DNA from: Tyto alba
Taxonomy: Eukaryota; Chordata; Aves; Strigiformes; Tytonidae
Length of the DNA: 64,000 nt
Direction: 5' to 3'
NCBI RefSeq assembly: GCF_018691265.1
Contig: NW_024881278.1
Location: 2,370,001 to 2,434,000, forward strand
Under the pieces are notes generated by a model. That model ran no database searches. It was not told the DNA's origin and saw only the letters and a program-made list of their open reading frames with translations. This document shows positions 26,901 to 39,054 of this stretch, one piece after another (positions within the stretch are counted from its first letter, which is position 1; each line of letters starts with the position of its first letter). A program made the position numbers and the translations under genes.

Positions 26901-28260
26901 GGAAAGAATTCAGCTCAATGTAGTATTTACTCTACATGCTAGTCATTAAAACAGCCACCGGCTCCTGTTTCGTGAGCGAAGATATAAATTCCAGGTCATT
27001 ACCTAAACTGACTTTACAGTGCATTTACAAAGGCCATTAACTCGGCTACAGCCCTCTGCTCACCCTTCAGAGGAGGAACAGGAACACCACCTGAAACAGC
27101 AACACCCTGCTCTCCGGTCCTGCAGAGGTGCTGCTGCAAACCCGGAGACACGCCGCACATCTCACTCACTGCCTGGCCCCCCGTGAGAACTTGGCCCATA
27201 CGCCGCGTCACGCCCAGAAAACCAGTCTGAGATCTTGCAGCTGAGCCAACTAAAGTGAAGATGTCAGAGAGCGACTTCTTGGAAGGAGACTGTGCTACAC
27301 GGCGGAGTCATTTCCAGGACTGTCTCAGATGTCCTGTGCCTTATTTCTCCATCTGTACAACGGGGCTAATACTCCCTCACACACGGGTGAAAATGAGACG
27401 GAAGATTCTCAAAGATTAAGTATAGCCCATAAAAACATCACAAGTTTAATTCAGTATAAACTGACAGCAAATTTAAAGTTTCAAAGGCAATTCAATTCAC
27501 CTTTTTTTAGTGCCATTTCAAAACATTAATGTCTCCTCTGCTACTGCAGTTTGCTTTGCAAATCCACAGCTGCTGAATAGAAGTCATTAGGGGAAGGGGG
27601 AAGAAGCTGGAGTTTCTGTAAGAAATGATCAGGAGCAAATTAATTCATGTTGGCTATGAATTTTGCATTGGTAGATTTCATTGCAAATCCAGTTGTAGTA
27701 AACAGTTTATATTCCCCCTGTAGCTATTGTTTTGAGCTATCTGAAATGCATACTGACCTCCCTGAATTGCTTTATAGCCTATTCACACTGCAGAGATGTT
27801 CTTTGCCTCTGATACCCCAAGGCTGGTATCTTCAGGCTAAAAACTGACACTGTAGAGCTCATGTATACCAGCTCAGTGGAGCTGTGCTGACTGATAGCAG
27901 AGGGTCTGATTTGTAATTAGAGTAGAAAAACTGGCTTATGAAAAAGAGTTCTGGGGTGAAGGTAGAGTCTGCTATGAACTCAATGGCTCTGGAGTTTCAT
28001 ACAACAGCTTTTAAAATTTTCTGTGCAGGGCAACAGCCTGTAAAAGGTACCTGCTTCCATCACCTAACCAGCCGTAACTCATTGCCTACACATCTGTCCC
28101 AATAAACTGATCATAGAGCGATCCTATATATTAAATCAGTAAACTATTCTAAGCTGAAATTAATCCTAGGTCATTTACTTAAACCAGTTACTGCACAGCT
28201 CCAGAAACATACCACCAAAACACAATTGATGAGAGCCCTTATCCTAGTAGTAGTCAATTA

Positions 28261-28262
<2 letters not shown>

Positions 28263-28293
<31 letters not shown>
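28263..28293. repeat. A31 tract
   Basis: Uninterrupted run of about 31 A; no target-site duplication was evident on the flanks. Confidence 0.95.
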
Positions 28294-28295
<2 letters not shown>

Positions 28296-29343
28296 CCTAA
28301 TAGAGCCCCTCCTCATGACACATATTCTTCAGGGCTGTTTGTCCATTGTTAATAGCCGATAAAAAATTTCTTCCAGAAATTCTTCATGTCATTTCCACTT
28401 TCGCTCGTACTGCTGGTTTGTGGCATGCTGAAGACCCCTTCTCGCCAGAGCTTTAAATAATGCACAGACACACAACTCACTCCAAGTTAGATTTGACACT
28501 TTTCCTCAAGATTAAATGGGCTACTTGCAGAGACAGACAACTCACTAACTTCAAAGCTCCCTGTTTTAGCTAACAAGAAACAAATTGCTTCCCCAGTGAC
28601 TCCTCTCAAGGGAATAACGCAGGATAAACCTGTGATATTTGCATTAATTCATCTTTAAACATAAAGTGGGATAGATTCTGTTTCTTTAATATATTTTCAG
28701 ATTATTTAAATGGACTTGTTTTAAAAGCCAGTAACATATTTGCTTTGGGGATATTTCGCATTTATATTTACCTTTTGGCTGGCAGTTCATTTTTATGGGA
28801 AGATCTATTGGAACTAAAGCAGCTGAGGATTACAAAAGATTTTAGAAAAGATTTACATCTGAGACCGCTTTCATCCTGTTTTTCAGTAACGCTACTTTTC
28901 TCAGTTTAGTGACATTTAAGGGTATTGGAAATCTTTCAGGGACAGAGCGCACCAGCGATGCCGGCTGCCCGAGGAAAGCGGGGCTTTACTGCGCTTGTCC
29001 CGATACCTGCTGCCTGTGGAGAGGTTCTGATCAGCAGATATCAAAGCACTTTGCAGAAGCCCTCGATTTCATCCTCCCCTTATTTGCAGCAGGGGAAACA
29101 GAGGTACGGAGGGGTGAAGGGAACAGTATTGTTTGAAGGCCAGCAGAAGAAGGGCTAATTTTTTTCTCTTGTTTGCTCACAACAAACACCATAGATTACA
29201 AAATGCTTGCTCACCCTGTCTTCTCCAGTTAGTCAAAGCACTTTGAGACCATCATTAGGGTATTCCTGCACCACCTAGAATTGTTTTAGGATTCACTGTC
29301 CGGTTCCCTACGTTTCCCTCTGCTGCCAGGGGAGCAGAGCAGG

Positions 29344-29350
29344 TATAAAA
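29344..29350 (+). promoter_or_regulatory. consensus TATA box of a possible orphan promoter
   Basis: GCAGGTATAAAAGGGGACCC is a textbook TATAAAAGG with GC-rich flanks. A start would fall near 29375. An ATG with A at -3 lies at 29426 and opens a 24-codon frame (MLSVEEPKARF...) to TGA at 29500. No gene is recognised here; this may be a non-coding RNA promoter, a remnant, or chance. Confidence 0.3.
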
Positions 29351-29500
29351 GGGGACCCCACATCACCGCAGTGCACGGTCAGCACCTTTTAGTTTAATCT
29401 GACAGTAAAAGTGGACTTCAGTAAAATGCTGTCAGTGGAAGAACCCAAGGCACGATTCAGTTCTGGATGGAAGAATGCATGCATGCACAAATCTGTATGA

Positions 29501-32500
29501 TTGTGTAAGCTCAGACATCTATCAAAGGTGAAGAAAAACCTTCTTGGGGCTCAGCTGCCAACTCCTCTTCAGCCCAAAGAGCTTCCAGGCTCTGGGCACT
29601 CCTTCACAGGATTGCTGTCCTGAGGAAACAGAGCTGTTGTGTTGTTTTTATTTCTGACCTAACCCACAGCAGCAATGTTCAGTGTCACACAGTGTCAGCG
29701 GTGACACCCCATTGCCTGAACAGCTGCATCACCCCTGGCCTTTATCTTCTGATTAGCTGCAAGAAATTAGCTATCACACAGAAATCAGATTGACTCACGC
29801 TGCATTGTCCGGGAACAGTATTTATACAAAGATTATCTTAAGGAAGACATGAGGTTCTGTACTTTTTAATAAAGTTCACTACTGAATATTATGAAGTACT
29901 GGGGGAAGGGTGGGGAAATCAACACCTTGATCACTAGGTAAATGCTTCTAAGTTCTTTATTGGCTTTAAGATTTACTGTTTAGCAACTCCGATTCCTATC
30001 ATGTGCAAACGTTTGCTACATTAACAGGAGAAGAGTGATTTGTGAGCAGTGAATGGGAAACATGACATCAATATAATGGGGCCATTTGGGGTTAGCACAA
30101 AATGACAGAACAGCAGGAAGCGATTAAAAGCTTCCCCCTCAGCAATCAAAGGCCTGCGATTTTGAGTCTTTTCCTCCAATCAGGTAGTGTATTGATGAGA
30201 AACCAGTTCTGATAAAGACCTTTGAAAGACCTCATTCTGGCCTTCTGGGGTAATTCATTTATTTAACTACGGTGACCTAACAGGAGCTCAGCAAAAGCAC
30301 GTGTCATCTACGCAATCACTTGAGCAGCGTGACAAATGGCAGAAACCAAGGGCAGGAGACTTCTTTTCCCTTAACTTGGTTGTCTTTTTTTCCTTTGAGG
30401 ACTCCTGATCTCTGCCTGACTATGCAGGTATTGCTTTTTCTATGCCCATTTTCCTCTCTCCTACCTGTCTGTCCCAGCTCATCGAAATTATGGATAGACT
30501 ATCCTTAATAATTCATCAGTCCTACTGTAACCTAATGCACTAGTTCCTTCCTGTGCTGCATATTTTTAAATTTCATTCTGTAAGCTTGCCTCCCAAATCA
30601 AGTCACACTCACATTTCATTTGAAGCTTTAGTTCAATTAATTTCACTTTTTTTGACAGTGCCGGAAAGAAACTTTCCTTCTTCTTACAAAGGCAGACATG
30701 GAGTGCCGAATGCCAGCTTTCCTGGGTGGGAAACAGTAGGTGTTTGCTCTCAGCCCTGCTGACGTTGAAAGTCAAATTTCATTATATGAAAACACACCTT
30801 CAACCAGTGACAACAAGTCTGCTAGTGCAGACTGCATTCCTGGAAAACACTAGGAAGAAATCAGAACACCACAGTATCTTTCAGCTGATTTTACTGACCA
30901 TTTCACAACTCGCTTCTAGAGCTCTGGTTTTCAGTTTTAGGCCTCTACCTTTTCCCAGTACCCAGAACTAATGACACCCGTGGTTCCTGGACTGCTCTAC
31001 TGGGGAGTTCTGCTTGGAAAATGAGAACAAAAATGACTGCCATGTGCTGGTAGGAACCCCAACTTTTAAATACCTTATGTTGCACTTCAGTGATTTCTAA
31101 AGCTCCTAATACCAGCTCAGAAATGCCGTGAAATGGCGACCCAATATGAACTCACTCTGTCAGTTCATGTTTGTTCAAAACATCAGCAGGCTTTATGCCA
31201 GATCCGGGATCATCCATCCCCTCCACAGCTGGCAGAAACGTGAAGCAGAAATCACAGCGCTTGCAAAGGCCATCCTGTGTGCCCCAGCTAATTCACCAGA
31301 AAGGCATCGTGTTGAGCCTATGCCTGATTCACATCACATCCATGTGAGTATTTGATAAGTGAACACAGCACCCTGCTACTGCCATCCTTGGGGACGCAGG
31401 GAAAGCTTCCTCTCTCAGGACTCCTGCTCTTTGCCATCTTATTTACGAGCCAACAAAGACTGTGCACAGAGGGGTGAAGGAGAATGACAATTACAGGTTA
31501 TATTTGAAAATTGTTTTCCTAAGCAAAGTCAGCCAGCCTGCTCATGCCCTGGCACTGAGGCGGAAGAACAGTTTATGTAGCATATATTGTAAAGAAACTA
31601 CTATATGAAGCACGGGGGACAAAGGCAAAACACGTATGGGCTTTATTCTAAGGCAGCAAAACCACTTCTCCCTTTGTGGGGTCTATGAAAGTCTCAAGCA
31701 AAAACAACTTTAAAAAACAATTTGAATAGTTGTTATGACTATATTCTTACCTTATGTCTGTTGATTCAGCTGCCATGATGCCTAAATAGTTCTCCTGAAG
31801 CCAGTTTACTGTCTCTTGTCTGTGCCTGATGAGTGCTGTTATTTCTGATTAGATATTCTTCCCCTGTATTCCAGATCTCTGACCTTCATTCCTCTCCCTC
31901 AGCATTAATGGTATCTGATGCGAGTACTACTACTAGCATACCCTGGTGAGTAAGAAGAAAAGCAAGAACAAGAATCAAGACTGCAACCAAAGGGCAATAT
32001 CCTCACATCTGGAAGTGCTACTCCCACACTCTGGAGGTTCTGCAGGATTTAGTATATCTAAACTAAATACAGTTCCTTGCTCTTTATTCATAAAAATTCC
32101 CACTGTAGAAACAAGCCAGACATGCCAAACTCCAGCTCTATGAATTTATTTTATTGCATCACAACTTCCTAAGAACAAAGTATTAGAGAAGAAAGCAGGT
32201 GTTTCTATGTCTGCTTTTAAGGTAGATGTGAGGCCTGTCCCCAACACCTCCCTCGAGCCCGCTGGGACTGTTGACTTTGTAAAGACAGACGCACGAATTA
32301 GCCTTTGCAGAATCATAATTCTTATGCCCCGCAAAAAAATGCGAATTAATGTTAATTTTCCCTTTTAAGCACAACCAGCAATATGTCTGGAGAAAGTAAG
32401 GCTAGGGAGCACTGAAATACATACACAGACATACACGAGAATTACCCTGCCCTCTCCTGTGACTCTAGGTCAGCGTTCAGCACATCCAGGAGAACTTGCA

Positions 32501-35500
32501 AGCAGCTCACCAAAGCACTGGGAGGTCCCTCCCTCCCTCAGCCAGTCCTTTCCACCAGTCCCCTCGGTCTCAGCACGCCGGAGTCGCTGGGCTTCGATCC
32601 CATGGAAGCCTCTGGCACAGAGCAGGGATAGGTAGCTCAGAGTAAAGGAGAGCTAGAGACTCCCAGAATAACGATAAAATACAAAATGGGATTCAGAGCT
32701 GTGAAAAATCACAACCACGTGCCATTCAGCAGCCCAGCTCTAACCTCCTGTCACTGGAGAGCATTATGATAAGGGATCCCAGTTCTTCGTCTCATGAAAC
32801 GAGCTGACTCGCAAGAGCCCTGCATCCGGGAGCTTCCGCCGCTGCCTTCACGCAGGGGTATCCCATCACATTTTACGCCTTCCAATTCTGCATGGCTGCT
32901 GAATTGTTAGGCGCAATGTTCAGCACGTGGTTGCTGTCAGCATAAGGCAACACAAGGCGTTTCCCCCACAGGGAAATGGAAACCCTTCCTCTGTACTAAA
33001 CCACAGCATCACCGCTGAAGATGTCATCCCATGCAAGCCCTTGTCCGTTGTTAGGCTAAACCCAGCCGTGGCTATTTTTGAAACACTGATGCTCCCCAAG
33101 CAGCACTTAATATGACAGTGAAGCTTCAAAATGAGATCTAAAAAATTGCATTTTCTGCTGTCTGTTCAAATGTAAACCCCATTGAACCAGGACGGGGGAG
33201 CCCTGAAAGCCAACTATGTTATCTCTGCCTATAGGAAACAATTAAAAAGCTAGTTTTAAAATTCTACAATTAAAGGCTGAATATAAATTCATTTCTGATG
33301 CTATCAACAAGCCTGGCATACTTCAAGAAGCTCTTTCAAAATGCTAGTGCCTTCAAGCAAAATAGCTGTTTTTGTTTTTCCTTCATGCTGAACAGACTAC
33401 AGGCAATGTACACACATTTTCTCATCTTAAAAATACTTTATCCATACTATGCGTCTTATGTGCTATGAATTCCTTACACAGATTGTAAAAATCTACATAA
33501 AGCCTCATACAGATTTACTGCTCTGCCTATAGATTCGTGGCTGAAGATAAAGCACGCTAGTAGAAACGTTTGCAGGCAGGCATATAAAATCTGATGAGCA
33601 GGAGTTCTGTAAGATTTAATAGAAAGGTTTCTACCTGTATTTTAGATAATCATATTACAGTGGGATTTCAAAATTAATTTCACTTTCTTGGGCAGTTTTA
33701 TGTTGTGTTTTGGGAATAATCACGCAAATTGAACACTGCAAATGAAAATCCCACGTTTGTTGAGGTCATTAGGGCAACTCCTACTGATTTCAATTGGGCC
33801 GGGGCCTCACTTCACGGGGAAATCTTGGGGAGAAAATAAATTCAGACTTCTGGAAACGGAGCAGCATGCCAAAAAGGCATCTTTTATTTTGACCATGGTC
33901 ACACTGCCATGTGAGAAAGCAGCTCCTCTCGTTACCTTCAGGAAATCAGCAAGTATTCCTGCTCCCAGGAATTGCTTGCAAGGGTGGTAGAGTAGGCTGG
34001 CTTAAAACCCGCTGCTCTCCACCGGGGCCGGGTACTGCCGATGGGCTGAAGACCCCATCCCACCTCGTGTCAGGATCTCCGTTTCCACTGCGTGCTGAGC
34101 TCGGGAGGTCCAAAAAGACCCTCCTGTTCCCAGCAGTCCCAGACGGCTTCTTTAAGGAGGTACGGGCTTGTCCTGGGCTGTAGGATAAGTAGTCTTGCCT
34201 ATCAGAGGCCGAGCAATCTTGGTTTCCTACTCCTGAGAGACGAGCACTCGCGAGGAGCCTGGTTTAGACGGGACTTTGCCTTCGGGGGAGGCAGTGACTG
34301 CCAGCTCCTGAGGAGTTTCCAGCTAAGTGAGAATAACACCGCCACCTTCTCCGCCAAGCAGGATTTTACCTGTGAGACAAACAACTGAATTCGGCTCTTG
34401 GAGTCTTCTTCCTCCCAAAACCAGAAGCACCCCATCAATTTTTTCTTTTTTTTTTTTTTTTTTTTTTTCCCCCCTGGTGTGAATACACACATGCTTCTCT
34501 GCATTACTGAACAGAGTGCAAGAGATTGACACAGGTCTACCCAACATCCATGTCCAAAGCAAGTGTCCTCGCACTTCTGACAGATTTCAGCCAGAAATAG
34601 AGAAGGATGTCCCTCTGGATGAGACAGGACGTCCTTTACTCATCTTCTCCACCTAGCTCTTTCCTCTTTAGCGGAGAAACTGCGGCTGCCAGCAGCACCG
34701 ATCTCCTTTAACATACCCAGCTAGACTGCTGTTGCCGTGGTCCTTCCTGTACCAAGTCACAGCGACAGCTACAACACATTTAAGAGCTGGTATCATTAGT
34801 ACAGAACAAGGCACAAGCCAGTTCGTGTTTGAAGCCAGTTCCAAGCTAATGAGCAGCACCGGACACGCAAGAGAATTCAGATCAAGAATGTAGCAGCGTG
34901 GTATACCAAGTATTGCAGTAAGAATTCTAGAATAACTAATCATCAAAAGTAACAAGCTTGATGCCTGTAAACATGCTTTAATCGGAATTTTGGATGAAGT
35001 CTGAAGGTAGTTTTTACTGGGGAAGACTTCCTCAATTACATTTCTATGTATTTGTACATTTCCATACATTTCTATATCGATTCTTATCATTAGCTAGTAT
35101 TTATCATCATTAGCTAGAAATATCTGATATGGTCTTAGAGATGGACATCACAGAAGTGGGGCTTCAGCTTCACTGACCACAGAAGTATTTAAAGCGAAAT
35201 TTCAAATTTCCTGCAAGAAAATTGCTAACTAAGAAAACAGTCAGAATTCTGAATAGTATTACATAATTAACTTTTCAGCAGAGAACAGCCTCTTGGCACT
35301 AACCATGTCCTTTATTCTGATATAACAGAGACTGAAAACCATGGCCTTTCCTGTGCCAACTGTCTTTTCGAATAAACATGAGACCCTCCCCCTTCACTCC
35401 TCCTTCATCTCCACATACTTAATAATATTAATAGAACATTAAAATATTAATGCTAGTAGACAAGGTCTTTCATAGAGCACATTAATTCATTCACTGTAGC

Positions 35501-35717
35501 TCATTAGCTTAATCATCAACCTTTTTACAACGTAACTGATTAACATTTTCATTGTTCTTGTTTTTTCCTTAGACTTTTACTTCTTTGGGGATCAAAAGAT
35601 CTCTGAATACATAAGCTCAACAAATATCTGTGCACAACTGCACGGCAATAGAAATTGCTAAAAGTGATAACTAAGCAAAGGCTTTCACAGCTCGTGCTTC
35701 AAAGATACTGCAGAAAA
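29501..35717. other. intergenic between BTBD3 3' end and orphan TATA site, no gene seen
   Basis: It holds a CpG-richer patch at 34010-34350, a pyrimidine tract at 34437-34475, a short duplicated ATCATTAGCTAG at 35085-35120, and an ATTAAT-rich stretch at 35410-35530. A 140-codon ATG frame at 35090-34668 on the minus strand has no domain. Confidence 0.5.
34437..34475. repeat. T23 / C-rich pyrimidine tract
   Basis: TTTTTTTC then about 23 T followed by a short C run. Confidence 0.9.
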
Positions 35718-35737
35718 ACAACCATTTAAGAACCATT

Positions 35738-35743
35738 TTTATT
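35738..35743 (-). terminator. BTBD3: likely distal BTBD3 polyadenylation signal
   Basis: AATAAA on the minus strand is followed within 15-30 bases by GGTTGTTTTT, a good GU/U-rich downstream element, which places cleavage near 35720. Confidence 0.5.
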
Positions 35744-36552
35744 TGTATGTTTAACGTGATTATACACATTCATGAGTCCAACAAGATCTGCACTGTGACA
35801 TTAAAGATACAGTACAATAACATTCAACATGAGGTACTTCATATTTATATATATCTGTCCTTTATAAATAATGTTGTAAGCCTGCTAAGGTCGAACACTG
35901 CTCCAGCACAAATGGGTGCTGGGACCTGAAGTTAGCCGCGTTTATCACAACAAATAATAAAAAAAAAAAAAAATCCCAAAACAGTTCAGTGCAATAAGTA
36001 TGTAGAAACTAAAATGGTTACTTAAATACTATTTTAGATATGCAGAAAGTATATTACATTATACTCTCTCATCACAGATTCCCCTCACCAGGAAAATCAA
36101 ACATACAGGTAGCAAAGATGGCCAGGTACAGTTTAAGACAGACTCTAAGAAAGGAGCTCTGGATGTTATGCTTCTACTCCAGGCTGATATGCCTGATACT
36201 TGCAAAATGTCAATCAATGTATTCAAACCAGGATGCTACCGCTAAACCAAATAAATCCACGTGCAGACACCTACTGAAGTGCCCTGATGACCTAAGGCAA
36301 CTGGTACTAGCCACCTTCTTATATCCCAGTACTTGTCAGCATCCAGCAGTGCTCAGAATCAAGTCGTGCTCAAAGCATCAAAAGGTGGTTTGGAGTGCTT
36401 ATCTTTACTCAACCATATTGAAAAACTTTACATGCACCAGCTCCTAAAACCCAGAAAGGACTCAGAGGAATGAAGCTAGAGGTTGCCTTCACCCTGCTTC
36501 GTCAAAAAGATTTCATAAACGTAGCAGATAAAAATAATAGTTAAATAACAGT

Positions 36553-36837
36553 TCATCTTCTACATATTACAGCTACAAAGTATTCTGATCTCCTAACTTC
36601 CGTTCCAGCCAGTGGATGTAGTAGATACCTCTCCTTTAGTTGCAGGTAAGTAAAAACCAAAAAATAAACTAGAAGTGACAACCCGAGCCTAGTTACACGA
36701 GTGCAATACTCTCTAATTTGTCCCACCAGCTGAGGCACCTGATTTTTTTCCAAACAACTCGGAACGCAGCTTGCTGTTGCAAGCAACTTGTCAATCTGAT
36801 CATCACTCAGAGTAATTACATCTACATCAACCACTTG
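36553..36837 (-). other. open frame of 95 codons behind a good splice acceptor, function unknown
   Basis: On the minus strand a well-formed 3' splice site (GTTTTCTTACAG, with a branch-like CTAAT about 20 bases before it) is followed at once by an open frame QVVDVDVITLSDDQIDK and on to TGA at 36553. The frame has no ATG at its start and its in-frame stop is four codons upstream of the junction, inside the would-be intron. The predicted peptide has an acidic N-terminal part and one hydrophobic stretch (LGLSLLVYFLVFTYLQL) that could span a membrane. I recognise no family. It could be a terminal exon of an unknown minus-strand transcript ending at 35720, or chance within the BTBD3 3' UTR, which is the likelier reading. 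Confidence 0.15.
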
Positions 36838-37501
36838 CTGTAAGAAAACTTAATCAACTGATTAGCGTCTTTCTCTGCTTTCAAATGTATTTAAATAAAT
36901 GGAGCTGCTGCTCAGATGTTGTCTAAAAGTAGATGACCATTACCTCATCACAATCTTAAGAGTTCTTTTCGCAGTCTCTTCAGCAACTCTTCCTCCAGTC
37001 CATACAGTTACACTCTTGTCTATTTTAGGCTGCAGCTCTAAATATAATTAACGGGAGGTTTTTAAAATCTCTCTCTGGGAGTTTTCCATGAAGCATGTTG
37101 TTTAGATTTCACTAACAGTCTGGATTACGTACATCTGTTACAAAAAACCAAAACATTTTTCTATGTATTTTGAGGGTATTTACATTTCAGAAAGAATGTT
37201 GCTTACACACACGCTTCTGTATGTATGGATAAAAAACATTAAACACTAAGACGGGTGAAAAGCATAGATCTCGCAGGGCAGGTTTTTTTTACCTGGCTCT
37301 CTTTTTATTACCTAGAGAGAAGATCTGGGCTTTGGCCATAAAGTGTTTGATGTCTATGCTCCAGTTTTCCTTCAGATGGTATTTTGGACACTGCAAAGAT
37401 GTATTGGCACTTTACGATGGCCAGGGGCCAGGATTCCAGCCGTCCAGAAACACTTAGAGTAATAGTATTAAACTGGTAAGAAATCATATGAGAAAAACAT
37501 T

Positions 37502-37507
37502 TTTATT
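37502..37507 (-). terminator. BTBD3: possible proximal polyadenylation signals of BTBD3
   Basis: AATAAA occurs here on the minus strand and again at 37309-37304, 38225-38220 and 38605-38600. Any of these could give a 0.5-1.8 kb 3' UTR. The hexamer is common by chance in AT-rich DNA, so each is weak alone. Confidence 0.25.
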
Positions 37508-39054
37508 ACAAAACTGACAAGTGAATTTAGGGTTATGCTGCATTAATGTGTTGATATACTATAACATTAATCTTCAGTCTGTCTAAAGAATCATTTGGTC
37601 CTCTCATGTTGTTAAAACATATACAATGAACAGAACCCACTTCAGAGATGAAATAAGAATGAGATTCTTTACAAGAGGTACTGTTCCTCTGAGAAGCAAC
37701 TGTCCCAATGCAATGGTGAAAGATTTTTTTATGTTTAAATAGTACCTGTGTTTCTTACTTATACTGGTTTCCTTCCCTGATAAGGGAGTCATGATCCCTA
37801 ATACTTTTCCAACAACGATACAGACATATGACATGAAGTTTGAACAAAAGAAAAAAAAAAATCAGACAAGGAAAAGTTCTGTACCACATAATCCTCTGAT
37901 TGAAGTGTAACCGTAAGAGTTGCAAGAGATCCAACATTAACACATTAGAGAAGACTTCCTCGTCCTCATTGTTACCTGATGATATGCACTAAGTGTAACA
38001 TGACCACAGTTGGGAACCTTCTTGTCTTTGTCTAAATTTCCACTGATAACGTATGGTAATCAAAAGTATTCTCATATTACAGAAAAAAGACCAAGTCAGG
38101 ATTGGTACATTCTTTTGTTCCTCTATAATCTGCCTCTACCATGTTTAGCAGGATGAAAAAAACCCCACCCAAAACAAAGGAAAAATCATCCTGCATCGGA
38201 TGCTAGACATTAATTCCCATTTATTTAGCAAGGTTTCAAAGAAAACCCATTTAAATAGCAAATCAACTTGAATGGAGCAAAAACTAGGTCATGGGAGTAG
38301 AGTTTCAAGAGCTGCATATTCAATTTCAACATGTGCAAGTACTTCCTGGGCTTCAAGGTGGGATTCCTCGAAATTTAACTCTGAGGGTAACTTGCCAAGC
38401 CCACCCCCGCCCTGCACTGTAAACCTGCCCATGCACTGTGGACATGGTCAGCACGCTGTATAGCTTCCTGAAAGCTGCTTGCTTCTCTCCGTCTTCCCCT
38501 GCAGCCATCCCAAACGCTTGGCCACAGGAGAATCTCACAGGATGAAGGTTTAACCCGTGCTTTTTCTGTTTTCAGCTCCCATGATCAAAATCAGGTCAGT
38601 TTATTGGAATCTCTTAAGTTGAAGAGCAGACAGAAGAGAGCGCTCTGAAACAAGGCTCTTCGTTTTCTACCCCTACCTCCCCAAATAATTACAAGCAGAG
38701 AGCAGGAAATGGAGAAAATGGATCAGTGAAGACAGTGAATTAGTGAGATATAAGAGAGGAACATCCTCTGGTGATTCACAGGTGCATTGAATTCACAGCA
38801 CCACCAGCAGACAGACACCTCTCTTACAAAGCCTTTAAAACTTCCTTGTTCCTACGAGCTTCCAGTTTAAATATTACACTTAAACTTTATCACCAAGGAT
38901 GCTACGAGTATAGCAAGTCAATAACTTGCCCACAGCATTTAGTTACGTATTAACCTGTACTGATCACGTATCTGCAGATAAAAAGCGAAGCGTCAGTAGG
39001 CCTGAACCAGACAGGTTGCTCACAGCAAAACGCTTCGTCTCCACACACTTTCAT

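Larger units (their letters stand above)
22601..29300. other. intergenic, no gene seen
   Basis: AT-rich with T21 (23912-23932), A13 (26369-26381), A31 (28263-28293) and a small CpG cluster at 27050-27235 (ACGCCGCAC, ACGCCGCGTCACGCC). The 149-codon frame at 26269-26715 has no domain. Confidence 0.5.
35718..39054 (-). other. BTBD3: probable BTBD3 3' untranslated region
   Basis: The terminal exon should run from the stop codon at 39055 to a poly(A) signal; the best one is AATAAA at 35743-35738, followed by a GT/T-rich element (GGTTGTTTTT on the minus strand). That gives a 3' UTR of about 3.3 kb, close to what I recall for mammalian BTBD3. Other AATAAA hexamers on this strand, at 38605, 38225, 37507 and 37309, could give shorter forms. 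A Pumilio-type element TGTAAATA lies at 37184-37177. The 3' end is inferred; no transcript data are available. A separate open frame inside it (36837-36553) is reported apart. Confidence 0.55.

Noticed and set aside
34668..35090. 140-codon ATG frame on the minus strand downstream of BTBD3
   Set aside because: The start region consists of short GAAATGTA repeats and the peptide matches no family I know; likely chance.
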